A DNA stretch of 64,000 bases from Isoetes taiwanensis. Its lineage: Eukaryota > Streptophyta > Lycopodiopsida > Isoetales > Isoetaceae. The position numbers were made by a program, and so were the translations under genes. The stretch is taken from positions 560,001 to 624,000 of the forward strand of contig JAJEKV010000097.1 in the NCBI GenBank assembly GCA_021234155.1, in the 5' to 3' direction. The notes under the pieces were generated by a model. That model searched no databases, had not been told where the DNA came from, and was given only the letters and a program-made list of their open reading frames with translations. Positions 49,941-60,690 of this stretch are shown here, piece after piece; position 1 is the stretch's first letter, and every line of letters starts with the position of its first letter.

Positions 49941-50324
49941 ACTCTATATATACTCTATATATATACTCTATATATATTCTTATGTTTGTCGCGCTTATCC
50001 GACCGTCCGTTCGAGATCCGACGGCTCACATGGCTTTGGGACGTATCCTATGGCCCAGATGGCCTGGGAGTTTATATATAATTCGTATAGACGCGATCCT
50101 ACGGTCCAGGTTGCTTTGATCCCGATCGTCGGTCCGAGATCCTACGGCTCACGTTGCTTTGGGACACATCGTACGGTGTACATGACTTTGGGAATTATAT
50201 GTAATAGATCCTATGGCTCATGTTGCGGATCTCGACCCTTGATCGAGTCCAAGATCCTACGGCCCAAGTTGAATGCTCATCCCTTAGGAAAAGGCTTTTA
50301 AAATTATTATGTTGTGTGGGGGAT

Positions 50325-50395
50325 TCGAACCCTGGCAATTGACCCTCCAACCCCCCATTCTAACCACTAGACCAAGCATTAACTCCATGAACAAA
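50325..50395 (-). repeat. tRNA-like segment (SINE head or tRNA relic)
   Basis: The minus strand has an A-box-like TGGTCTAGTGGTTAGAATG (50358-50376) and a B-box-like GGGTTCGAATCCC (about 50329-50341), spaced as in a tRNA gene of Glu/Asp/Gly type. Acceptor stems do not pair, so it is not a functional tRNA. The inverted copy is at 63313-63383. Confidence 0.65.
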
Positions 50396-50639
50396 TTGTT
50401 ACTTAGCTAGTCATTCTAACCTGGATGCTGAGTCTACATACAACCAACATGGATGGCATGCGATCGAGTGTTTTCACGTCTTACCAGCTGCTTGCTGTGT
50501 TCAGTGACTTACTTGATTAAGCCATTCTCTATCCATTCTTATTCTCTTTTGTTCGCGCATCGATTCCATTTTGTTTCAAATATACTTAAGGGTAATGTTC
50601 CCATTAAGATAAAATAGACTATAACATTCTAGCTAGTTC

Positions 50640-51300
50640 AAGAAGGTTCTAGAATGTTCTGGAAGGCTCTAGAAAGTTCTACAATCTTCTAGAAAGTTCT
50701 AGAACATAAGAGAATCTAGGGGGGATCTAAGAAAATTCTTCCAGAAAGTTCCAAATTGTTCTAATAAGTTTAGAATGTAGGGGAATCTACGGGAATGTAA
50801 GGAAATCTAGGGAAATACTTCCAGAAAGTTCTAGAATATATTGAAAGTCTTAGAATGTTCCAGAAAGTCTTAGAATGTTTTAAAAAGTTATAGAATGTAA
50901 AGGAATCCAGAAGAATTTAATAGAATGTAAGAAAATCTTATAAAATGTAAGAGAATCTAGGAAAATATTTACAAGCCTAAGGGAATCTCTTAAAATCTGA
51001 AGGAGCTAAAGGAATCTTCATAAAATCTAAGGGAATCTAAGAAAATGTTGATGAAATCTTAGAGTATCTAAGGGAATCTTTATAGAATCTCTTTGAATCT
51101 CATGTAATGTAAGGGAACCTAGGGCAATATCATAAAATCTAAATGAATCTAAGGGGATCTTCATAGAATCTTGGAGAATCTAGGGAAATCTAATAGAATC
51201 TAGAGGGAATCTTATAAAATTTAGAGAAATGCTCACAAACCCTCTAAGAGAACCTTGGTAGAATCTTAGAGAATCTATCAAGAGATTCTTTTACAAGAAC
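50640..51300. repeat. 10-bp phased array, right part of the 46247-51359 element
   Basis: Starts with clear GAAnnTTC alternations (AGAAGGTTCTAGAATGTTCT, GGCTCTAGAAAGTTCTA) and grades into GGGAATCTAAG-type words up to 51300. It is the inverse of the array at 62560-63240. The strongest heat-shock-like repeats lie at the end away from the element terminus. Confidence 0.8.
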
Positions 51301-51966
51301 TTGCACGTAGGAACATGCTAAAACTCGAACATGCACCGTAGGACGCATTAAATTTCTTGTATATATATTTTTTTAGCACACCAGCCCTACCGAGCCTACA
51401 ACCTTTCCTCAAATTCCAGCCTATCCACGTGTCATTTCCATGTCATCAAAATCTGATGTGTCTTATTTTGCACCGTCAGATCTCTACTTTCGCAAATCTA
51501 AGGCCAGGGAAATTAGAAAATCGGCAAAAAATTGGATACGGAGATGGAAAGGGTCAAAGGAATAACTTCTTCTTGCATCGGGCTTGTGCTATTGACTTCC
51601 TTTGTTGTGCCCTCATAGACTATGCTTTAGAATTTTGATGCTGACATTTCTATCTTCTTCGTGGATTCACAGACCTGGGATGTGGCTTTCCTGTGAAGAA
51701 TCATTGTGTAGAATGCAAGCGCATTTTTGTCACTGAGGCCAAGAAAATGATATGTTGAAGAGTTCACAGGATTCGCAAGCGTACACAAGTGTCTGGAAAG
51801 GGCTTCAAAATGGTAAGCACCACTGATGTAATTTCTGTGTGTGATAAGGATCAATTTGGATTTAGATTCTTCCATCTGCCATTACCCACAGATTCATAAC
51901 CCCACGGATTTTTGCGAGCTCAATTCCATTGCCCATGAGCCATCTCCTGAATACCATGCCTGGCTC

Positions 51967-52238
51967 TGCAGAAAGAAGGTACCATTACAAATGCAAGAAA
52001 GAAACAAGGGCAAGCCATGTTTGAATCCTTGGAAGCCACTCTTCTGGCCAGAAGCTCGGAACAGAGCTGCATTGAACAGGTACTTCTGGGCGCGGAAATT
52101 CTTAACATAATTTCTGCGGATTAAATGGGTCAGCTCACAGGCTTCAGTGGTTTAGAAAATGGAAGGAATTGCTGCATCTACCCAGGCCAGGCTTTTGCTC
52201 CAGCTCCGTTATCCCCCTGGCATAGTTTCTGGTTGGTT
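51967..52238 (+). pseudogene. GRAS-family transcription factor fragment, copy 1
   Basis: The frame reads AMFESLEATLLARSSEQSCI then EQVLLGAEILNIISAD, strongly like the GRAS-domain block in which a FxSLEATL helix is followed by VE..LLG.EI.NI. A TAA follows at 52122-52124. In a shifted frame IKWVSSQ..QARLLLQL..GWFLV resembles the following W-rich GRAS segment. The rest of the domain is not found. The block is duplicated at 53288-53559. Recognition rests on one block, so the family call is moderate. Confidence 0.45.
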
Positions 52239-53168
52239 TTTGGTCTGAATTCTTCAACCCTGAGCATTTTGTTTCGTACTTTTTGTAACCCAAAAAAAAT
52301 GCCTCCTTACGACAATTTGTTCTATCATTGTTGGGCATGTGTGTTGTAAATGATGAGAAAAACCTGGAGATCCCAAATTGCGATTTAAAAGAGCAGTTTA
52401 GAGCTGGTTTTTTTAGCCCTTTGTCTGACAAAACAGAAGGAAAAAAAAGGGTAGCATAATTTAGTATATTAGAATATGGAATGATGAAGAAGAAAAGAAG
52501 AAGCAGCTATTTGGTGCTGTCCAGTCTCCCAGATCTAAAGAACACCAAGTACTCCTGCTCAAATCTGGGCTAGAGCTTTATTTTATTGTGTATCAAGGTC
52601 CCTCCAATTCTGTTTCTGCCAATTAATGGCACGCATCATTTTGACCTAATTTTTGTAAGGCTAATGACATCATCCTTCTTCTGGACTTGTCTGCTTGGTC
52701 TTTTTCATACTAACAGGGCACCTCAGCTGTCCAGTGGGTTGTTTGATATATATTTGATCCCCCTTTCTTTTGGCCCTTGCAGCACGTAAACCCCCAAAAA
52801 ACTGCACTTCATTTTTCCTTTCTTTTGTCTTGTGTAACATCACCATTTCAAATCCTTCTCACTCTTAGATCTTTCTACTTAAACAATGTATTTCTCTCAT
52901 TTTCAAGCTCATTCTTCCTCATTTTAACTCACCTACCATTGCTCCTCGTCCTTAATTTCCTTTTCTATGCTGCCATCCCCACTCTGCACCCAGCCTATAA
53001 TCTTGTATCCTTCTGCTGTACTATGCATCTTCCGCTATAATGTCAACTGTTGTGCATAGAGCATAATATCTAACACTGGTTCTCTCCTCTAAAATACTCT
53101 ACTTGTTTTGAAATATGAGTATTCTGTTTTAGAAAAATGTCGTGAACAACTTGAACTACACATGATAT

Positions 53169-53681
53169 CTAAGAAAAAGCTATCTGCTTGCCTTGGACCT
53201 TTTGGGCTGATGCTATCCTTTGTTTGAGTATTCTGTTTTAGAAAAATGTAAACCATAGTATTCCATGAAGCAGCTGAAAAGATTGGCTGCAGAAAGAAAG
53301 TACCATTACAAATGCAAGAAAGAAACAAGGGCAAGCCATGTTTGAATCCTTGGAAGCCACTCTTCTGGCCAGAAGCTCGGAACAGAGCTGCATTGAACAG
53401 GTACTTCTGGGCGCGGAAATTCTTAACATAATTTCTGCGGATCAAATGGGTCAGCTCACAGGCTTCAATGGTTTAGAAAATGGAAGGAATTGCTGCATCT
53501 ACCCAGGCCAGGCTTTTGCTCCAGCTCCGTTATCCCCCTGGCATAGTTTCTGGTTGGTTCTAAGAAAAAGCTATCTGCTTGCCTTGGACCTTTTGGGCTG
53601 ATGCTATCCTTTGTTTGAGTATTCTGTTTTAGAAAAATGTAAACCATAGTATTCCATGAAGCAGCTGAAAAGATTGGATCT
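53169..53681. repeat. 122-bp segment repeated at both sides of the second GRAS-like fragment
   Basis: 53169-53290 (CTAAGAAAAAGCTATCTGC to GAAGCAGCTGAAAAGATTGG) recurs at 53560-53681, offset 391, bracketing 53288-53559. The arrangement suggests copying by template switching or unequal exchange. Confidence 0.85.
53288..53559 (+). pseudogene. GRAS-family fragment, copy 2
   Basis: 272 bases differing from copy 1 at only a few positions. Here the TAA of copy 1 is CAA, so the frame stays open (MFESLEATLLARSSEQSCIE through ISADQMGQLTGF) to about 53600. This is still only a fragment of the domain. Confidence 0.45.
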
Positions 53682-56220
53682 CCAAAGAAAGAATAATCTT
53701 CCTTTCACAATATAGTAGGCAGGACAAACCAACCGTATACAGATGCATTTTCTGAGCCCTACCAATCTGAGTCTCCATCTGGTAAGCAACACTCTGAATT
53801 ATATCACCTTGTTTGAAAGGTTAATATCTAGGTACCCAGGTCTAACAATAAAGCCATCAAGTGAAGTGTTCAAGAAGTTCTCCATATTAAATCTTCTTTT
53901 ATCTCTTGATTATTCTGTTGCAGCATTCATCCATGTGTTTGAGACATAAAGCTGCTCCAAATCATGGCATATGGCATATTACCCATGTAATCTTCTGTTG
54001 AGTGAGTTTAGATTGACTGCCACGAACTTGCAGTGAAAAAGGCAGGAACTTACCTCTAGAAAACCCATGGAGCTAACTGTTTTTGAAAACCAGCATGCCT
54101 TACCTTAAGCAGGGTGTTCAATGAATTATAAGTCCGCTAAAAGAGTCTTTTCTCTCCATCTGGTGTATCCCCAAAATAGTATAGAGTTAACGCCACTTGG
54201 AAAGCTGCTTCAAGCTGCAAGGGCTTAGCACTAAATTCTGTAAGCAGTATAAGATGTGCACAGATGATTTACTCCTAATTATTTTAGAAAAAGTTGATAT
54301 TTGAAGCCTTTCTAATTGAGACTATTGATTAGTCTGCAAATCAACTCACCAAATTTGTGATCCATATAGAGCTGTCAGTTTCACCAACATCTCAAATAAA
54401 AAGTGCTTTGTATAAACATCTAGAAGATGCATCTGGTAGCATTGTTTTTCTCGGAGGAATACCTTTTAGCCAGTATAAATAGTTGCCAGCAAAAGAGAAA
54501 GATAGACCTCTTTGGTTGGTTGAAATATTGGTTTCTAAAAAACGATGCTGTTAATAAAATTATTCTGTCTTAACTTTTCCTCCCCCTCGAATTTTGTGAC
54601 CAGATTGTTTTCCTTGCGTTGTTGCATAAGATTATTCTTCCTTCTTTTTATCAAGAACCTTGGGTAAAACTATACAGGAACCTTAGCTAATTTGAAAGCA
54701 TTATTAATATCCATGCTTGTGTGATTATGTTACAGCTCCAGCCATGTCTTTGACTAAGTACTTTGCATTTGAGTTGTACTTTGATGCTGCCAAATATTGA
54801 AAATCTGGAACATTCTTGCAAGGCGACATATCAGCTCATTGTTGATTGATATTGGGGCCCGCCCTCATATTCCTCTCTCCATTTTGAAGGCTCTGAATCT
54901 TGATCTCATCAAGGTTCAAAGTGCAGTGCAAAACTTTGCGTGGCAACATCATCCCATTTCTGTCACTCTTTATGCAGTTGGGGGATTTTGTACAGATGAG
55001 AATATCCTTTTCCTAGCACCTATACCTATAGTCTGTTTGCTCTCCTTTCATGACAGCTTCCATAAAGTACTGCAAAAGCTGGGTTTGCAGATTGGAAAAG
55101 AATCTTATCCTGAGAATTGGTTTTCTTAATGTACTGTTATGCAGATCTCATCTTTTCATAGTTCTTTTCAAATGATCAATTATAAAACTACATTATTCTG
55201 CAAGAGGAATATCAGATTACTGCAATACTACTACATTTTTAAGCATCAACAAGCTGAATTAAGTATCTAGTCTTTGTCTATATTTTATAAATTCAATAAG
55301 CAAATTTTAAAATAGTTTCATTCAAGGAAAACTGAGCATGTGAAGCCAGAATATTTGTGATGTCTTAGGACCATGATTTTTTGGTTCGCAATCATGTCAT
55401 TGATTTCCATGCTTCCTGCAAGTACTATTGTAATGCAAGAGACCACATTGAGCTAATACATTATACCAGGCAATATGAGCCGTCATCTTTTTTTCTTTCA
55501 TTTATTCAATTAAAAGAGTCTTTTTTGCTTTCATTTATTCAATTAAAACAATAAAGACGCTAATAGAAGTGAAGTTGGATAAGAGCCTGATTTGTGGATG
55601 ACCAGAAATAGTCTACAACTGTTGTAAAGGCCTTAAAAGCCCTCAAATTTCCTAGTTTGTTGAAGAAATAACAAGAGAAAGTTTATTGCTAGATTTGTTG
55701 CTACAAAGGCATTTCTAAATTTGGGATGCAGCATGGCTGAGATGGAATTGGTATGGGTGAGGTCATTACATTAGATGTCCCACTAAATGCTACCTTATAT
55801 TCTAGTCCTATGCCTCTCATTTCTGAAAGAATTCGTGACTAGCTTTGAACAGATTATTCTGTCCAATATTCTCTTTTAGAAAAACTCTCGCAAGTTCTTT
55901 TTGCAAGCAATGGCTCTTGCTACCACCATCAGTTTACATGCTAAGATAAACAAACATGCATCTGTGCTTTTTAGCATGGGCTCAATGGCCATGTATGTGA
56001 ATTGTAAGCTGCATTGCGTCACTAAGCTCATTATTGTTAATGCCAATTGCGTCATTTAGCTAATTATTGTTAATGCAACATGCTCCATTGGCCACTTATG
56101 AATATTTTATTTTACTTTTTTTAGCTTGTAAACGTTCCATTTTTTTTTTCCTCGAAGGCACTAGCACATGATGCTAAGCAAGGGCAACAATCCTTATTCC
56201 TTTAAAAGATTGAGTCTAAC
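53682..56220. other. Uncharacterised stretch, possible retro-element protease remnant
   Basis: Mostly AT-rich without a supportable gene. One plus frame, 54797-55129, contains SLLIDIGARPHIPLSILKAL, loosely like the LIDSGAS..N.IPLS..KAL signature of LTR-retrotransposon aspartic proteases, with D-I-G-A for D-S/T-G-A. No gag or RT neighbours are seen, so this is a weak call. A short direct repeat of TTTATTCAATTAAAA lies at 55500-55550. Confidence 0.25.
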
Positions 56221-56289
56221 TATTTAATTTAATTTAATTTAATTTAATTTAGTCTTGCTCTCATAGGGCCCTAAAAGGCCATGGAGCGC

Positions 56290-57800
56290 TCAATTACATG
56301 CTGGGGAGTGAACAAACACATGGTCTTCGTCTTCAACACTACCTGTTTCACAAAATTTACAAATTCTCTCTTCCAGTGGTACTTTGCGCCATCTACCTGT
56401 CTCCACTTCCAACCTGTGAGAGCTTGTTCTGTATCTTGCCATGATTTGCCTCAACGATATCGGGATATCAGCTGATAAGTATCCTTGATGTTCATATTCC
56501 TGCATAGGATTTACCTTAGCTTTGTAATGTCTCATCCTGCTGCCAGGATTTTGCCATAATTTATCAATAGCCAGCCTCTCTAAGAGTGCTCTAGCATCCG
56601 ATTTACAATTCGGCCAATTGCTGGCCTGCACCCCCCATCGATTAGCCCATTCCATGACATCGTGTAACCAACCTTGTTGCTCAGATGCTAACATTGCTTG
56701 ATGGGGTAAGCGGTCTACAGATAGCTTCTTAACCCTGTTAACAAAGTTTATAGTTTGAAATAAAGCTTCAAGTTCGAGAGGGAACATACCTGCTTCCGCT
56801 AAAATAATAGCATATGGCAATTGGTTTTTTATGCCCAACTCCTGGCGCAAAAACAATTTTTGGGCCGCTTCAATCTGTCCCCAAAGCTTATCAGAAGTAT
56901 TGGGCCCCCATATAGGTACACCATACAGCAACACGAATTGAACCAGTGTTTTAAAAAGCATCTTCTTAAGCGTCCAACCATGGAGAGAAACCCTGGAGCA
57001 TTTATATACAATGCCATTTTCCCACCTGTAACTCTCCTCTTTACGCAGTCTTTCCAAGTGTACTTAGCAGAGAAGTCTATGCCTAGGTACTTGAAGCACT
57101 CTACTATTTCAATATCCTGCCCATCATAAAAGAATGCCTCCCTATTCCGCGTACCAAATATCATGATCTTTGACTTGCTAATGTTCACCTTCATTTGTTT
57201 CAGCTCACAAAACCACCTCAAATGATCTAAGTGGGCTTGCATCACCTGTCTCTTATTAGCTAGCAATACCACATCATCAGCATAAAGCAGTAATTGAATG
57301 ATGTAAGCCCCTAATCGTGTCCCAGCAAATGAATGTGCTTTCATCCAATCATCTAGTTCATCAATATACAAACCAAAGAGTGTTGGTGAGAGAGGGCACC
57401 CTTGCCGAACACCAATCGTATTCTTGACCAGTGCATCCATTTCATGGGACAATTTAATTAAGACTTCCGAATACAATTGAGACACAGCCCCTCTAAGCTC
57501 TTCTGGAACCCCAATCTGCTGCATTCTCTCGCCTAATCCCCTTCTAGGCACTGTGTCGAAGGCTTTGGTAAAATTAATAAATGCTACATAAAGTGCTGAA
57601 TTTGGTGCCTTCGCTGGTCCTGCAGATTTCTCATTCCATATATGTCCTACTAGCATAAATCCAGGCACCTCAGGGAGCGATCGAAATTGATGCTCCCAGG
57701 TTTCTGTAAATATTAAAATGTCTTTGCTGCACCAACTATCTAGAGTTGCATCAATCTTTGCTTGATGTAGGCCACGAGCATTCCATAAAGTTACATTCAG
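56290..57800 (-). pseudogene. LINE-C ORF2, endonuclease largely deleted
   Basis: Starts LNVTLWNARGLHQAKIDATL near 57799, then VPGFMLVGHIWNEKSAG, and joins in frame to PAKAPNSALYVAFINFTKAF of the RT, skipping most of the endonuclease and RT fingers (about 1.5 kb against LINE-B). The RT has GVRQGCPLSPTLFGLYIDEL and YADDVVLLANK. A frameshift near 57000 leads to the thumb and C-terminal frame 56290-57057. The knuckle starts CKFCETGSVEDEDHVF, but the last cysteine is shifted (VHSPAC), so it is probably defective. Confidence 0.83.
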
Positions 57801-57812
57801 GGCCCAATCTAC

Positions 57813-58316
57813 CTAGCTCCGTTTCCTGTTCGTTATCACAGCTTTACCGGCCTGATCCAAGTATGCAACAAAGCCTGAGTTCCTAGCATCCTTCACTCGT
57901 GCCCATTCTTTCTTTCTCACCTCAATTTGTGTTGGAGTTAAATCTTGGTCCAACCACACGCCCTTCTCACCCTTCAGTGCTACCCGATTATGCTTCATTT
58001 GTTCTTGAGTTGTTTCAGCAACCAGATCTGCCAATTTGGATTCCAAGGCCCGAATTTGGTCATTGTAATCAACGGGCGGGTTTGCTTCTACTTTCTGATT
58101 ACACAGGTTCTCTTCTATTTTCTGATTACACAAGCTTGTCTGATTACACAGGTTCGAATTTTGCTCAACCAGGTTATCCACTGTTCTCCGGAGAAGAACT
58201 ACTTCATCTCTTAACCCTAGAACCTCGGATTTTAAATCAGAAATTAAGGAGATAAGATGGGCTGAATCACCCTCATACTCCAGTATATCACTGGCTTTCT
58301 TGGCATTTGGAGGCAT
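57813..58316 (-). pseudogene. LINE-C ORF1 lacking the RRM-like domain
   Basis: ATG 58316 starts MPPNAKKASDILEYEGDSAH, followed by a coiled coil with a short CNQ-containing repeat (LCNQTSLCNQ, LCNQKVEAN). It joins in frame at TQEQMKHNRVALKGEKGVWL, so the PILVKF..RDRIM part is gone and only the C-terminal domain remains. One uninterrupted frame of 168 residues ends NRKRS-stop. Confidence 0.78.
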
Positions 58317-58609
58317 AACCAACTGCCACAACCAATTCCGTTCGCCCTAAAACCGTCGCCCTAAAACCGTTCACCAAAAAAACTAAATGTAAAGGTGGAG
58401 CCAACTGAATGCCAATGAGCTAGCTAAAGAATGCAAGACATTGCATGAGACAACCAAAAATTGATTCCTTCTTATTTCCTAAAAGATTGAGCTATATGTT
58501 GTTTTAACTACAATTTTCATTGTTAATTTCATATTTATAGCCTAAATACCTAATCAATTTGACCTTGTCAAAGCCTTCTGGTGTGCCTTTTGCTAGTTTT
58601 TTAATTTTT

Positions 58610-58815
58610 CGGGCGGCGCGTAAACCTGTGTGCTGCCCCTACCCGACGTACGGACGCTGGCGACCTGCGGATGTACCCAGCCCGCAGGTTTAGGGTTTGC
58701 CCCTTTTTTTTTAAAAAAGAGGCGTAAACGGCTTGCCGCCTACCCCGGCGTTTCCCACGGCCGATAGACACCCTGTGGGTATACTCAGCCCGCAGGTTTA
58801 GGGTTTTGGCCAATT
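58610..58815 (-). repeat. Duplicated segment with telo-box motifs
   Basis: Two diverged units of about 105 bp end in CAGCCCGCAGGTTTAGGGTTT (58678-58697 and about 58785-58805). The minus strand reads AAACCCTAAACCTGCGGG. This is the plant telo-box, also the TTTAGGG telomere unit. It may be promoter-derived or telomere-derived sequence. Confidence 0.6.
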
Positions 58816-59870
58816 TTGTGGGGTCCACACCCACCCTACTGCCAACTCAAGCCGCCTATAAGTCATTCCCGAAGTCCCGGAGTCGATGGCACCATGTCCT
58901 TGCGCGCCCGATCCGCACCCCCTAAAGTACAACTCAAACAATCTAAACACTTATATCTCTAACTCACTAGCAACACATCAATTGTTCTACCACAAAGACC
59001 TCTGTGACGCTCCCTGAATATATACGGCGCTCCGGACGTATACATACAGGGACTTTCCCCTCCCATGGCAATCGGCTCACCATGAGCAGGGCCCTCCGTC
59101 TTACTCGGACCATCCATAGAAAGATGCCCGGGTGAAGGACACGGAGGTGTCATTCGGCCCACGCCTTCAATAGGTCTCCTAAGTCACAGAAGCGTGAATA
59201 CATGTTAGCATACAACATAAATCATCCATAAATAACCACAAGGAAGGGTGGCACAACCATCCAAGTACTAACGGCAAAGAAGATGCATCTAATCCTAAGG
59301 AAAACACCCCAAACCCCTGGTTCTATTATGGATGCACCTACGCTTGTTTTATTGCAATATTGCAAATACTTCAAATAAAGCGGGGCGGCTTCCCAATTTC
59401 AATGGTTCAAGTGGGGCTTTCTCACAACACCCTCTCCACGAACATGTAAATGCAAATATTTCCTTCAAGGAATATGGAGGAATTGAGTGCACATCACTTG
59501 GAAGGGGCACCTAATAACTATAGGTCGCCTCGTAGTGCTTCCGGGACAACCATAATTATACGCCCCCAAATAATTTTGGAACTCCCAGTATATACCACAA
59601 GTCTAATGTGCATTTTGAGGCACTTCATGGTAACGATGCCAACATGATTTTTGTTTGAGCAGTGACAATAATGTCGTGCATCTCTAATATTGTAAGTACT
59701 TCAAACAAGGGGGAAGCTTCCTAATTTGAATGGTTCAAGCTTTTGCAATGGGACACCGATTAATTTTCAGCCACAGATAATTGTTCAGTCACAGATTATA
59801 GGCCGCCTAGTGATTATGAATCGATCAATAATTATAAACCCCCATATAACAGTTATACCTCAATTTGTCT
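58816..59870. other. No recognisable gene
   Basis: Mixed sequence with a GC-rich first third (58860-59170), perhaps LTR-like (CTCCCTGAATATATACGGC), then AT-rich. A weak local duplication TTGCAA(A/G)TACTTCAAA(T/C)AA..GGG..CTTCC lies at 59360-59400 and 59690-59740. No protein or RNA gene is supportable. Confidence 0.3.
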
Positions 59871-60057
59871 AATATTAGAGAATCTGAAGAATTCTCATAA
59901 AATGTAACGAATTCTTGGCGAACCAAAGGAATCTTCATAATATCATGAATAGTCTAAGGGAGTCTTGATAAAATTTAAGAGAATCTCAACTTCCACCATA
60001 GGAATATGCTCAAATTGGAATGTGCACCGTAGAAACATGCACCGTAGGACGTGCATG
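59871..60057. mobile_element. Truncated right end of a phased-array element
   Basis: GAATCT-type phased words (59875-59985) followed by ATAGGAATATGCTC, then a doubled CATGCACCGTAG..GACG, like the right end at 51290-51345 but lacking the final TAAATTTCTTG. It abuts the start of U3 at 60058. Confidence 0.6.
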
Positions 60058-60180
60058 TTTTCATGAAGCTAGTGTCCCACATGCGAGCTGTTATGAATAA
60101 ATGCCCACAACAGCTCAAATACCAGAAAAATTATAGCAGCCAGATGAACAAAAATCATGAGGAAATCTTATTGAACTTAC

Positions 60181-60690
60181 CATCTTCTTGTAAGCAACAT
60201 GTTTTTTCTTTAGAATTTGAATAAAAGGTAACGATTATTAGGCATTCCTGTTCACCGTTGATCAATTAGAACCTAGAAAGAACCACCTCATATAAACTCT
60301 ATGTAATTCAAATAAAAGAACCTAATCATTTAACTCACCAAGCGCTCCAGGACGTCCACGGTCTGAATAGTAAACAAATACAAATAGCAGTTTTGTCACC
60401 CAGAAGGATTTTCTGGATTATTAGCAATATCATCGAACACAAACACAATAATATTTTCTTCCTTCAAACCACTCCTAAGGATTTGATAAGCATTATCTGC
60501 CTGCAAAAGAACCAAAAAAAAATCACATTATAAGAATGGCCCAGCGGGTACCTCGGCATCAGATGTAGGAACGCTCGATTCTTGGCTGGGCATAACAATT
60601 CCGGCTTCTTCTTCCCAAAACGGTTTTCTTGCTTCCGCACCAACAGAGTATAGATAATAAAAGAACATTGACTAGATTCATCATCATCAT
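60181..60690 (-). pseudogene. VPE (legumain) fragment, copy U3
   Basis: Same exons and splice sites as U1 and U2, from ATG 60690 to the GTAAGT donor at 60181. Exon 2 has lost a few bases in the CATGC region near 60490 (GCATTATCTGCC against GCATGGCATACATCTGCC), damaging the ADVCHAYQ block. The catalytic His is again Arg. Confidence 0.78.

Larger units (their letters stand above)
46247..51359. mobile_element. 5.1-kb element with terminal inverted repeats CAAGAAATTTA
   Basis: The left end CAAGAAATTTAGCACGTCC and the inverse right end CAAGAAATTTAATGCGTCC continue to match through TACGGnGCATGTTC, about 31 bp with few mismatches. Both are flanked by TA in a TATATA context, consistent with a TA target duplication, though simple repeats make that uncertain. 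The interior holds local repeats (47030-47695), backbone sequence shared with U1 (48060-48200), an exon-like fragment, promoter module P3, a tRNA-like segment and a 10-bp phased array. No transposase was found, so it is presumably non-autonomous. Confidence 0.72.
56222..58316 (-). mobile_element. LINE-C, deleted in both ORFs
   Basis: Same family as LINE-A and LINE-B, from ORF1 ATG 58316 to an (AAATT)n tail at 56222-56250. The CTCCATGGCC motif precedes the tail. Only about 2.1 kb remains of about 4 kb because each ORF has one large internal deletion. Confidence 0.85.
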
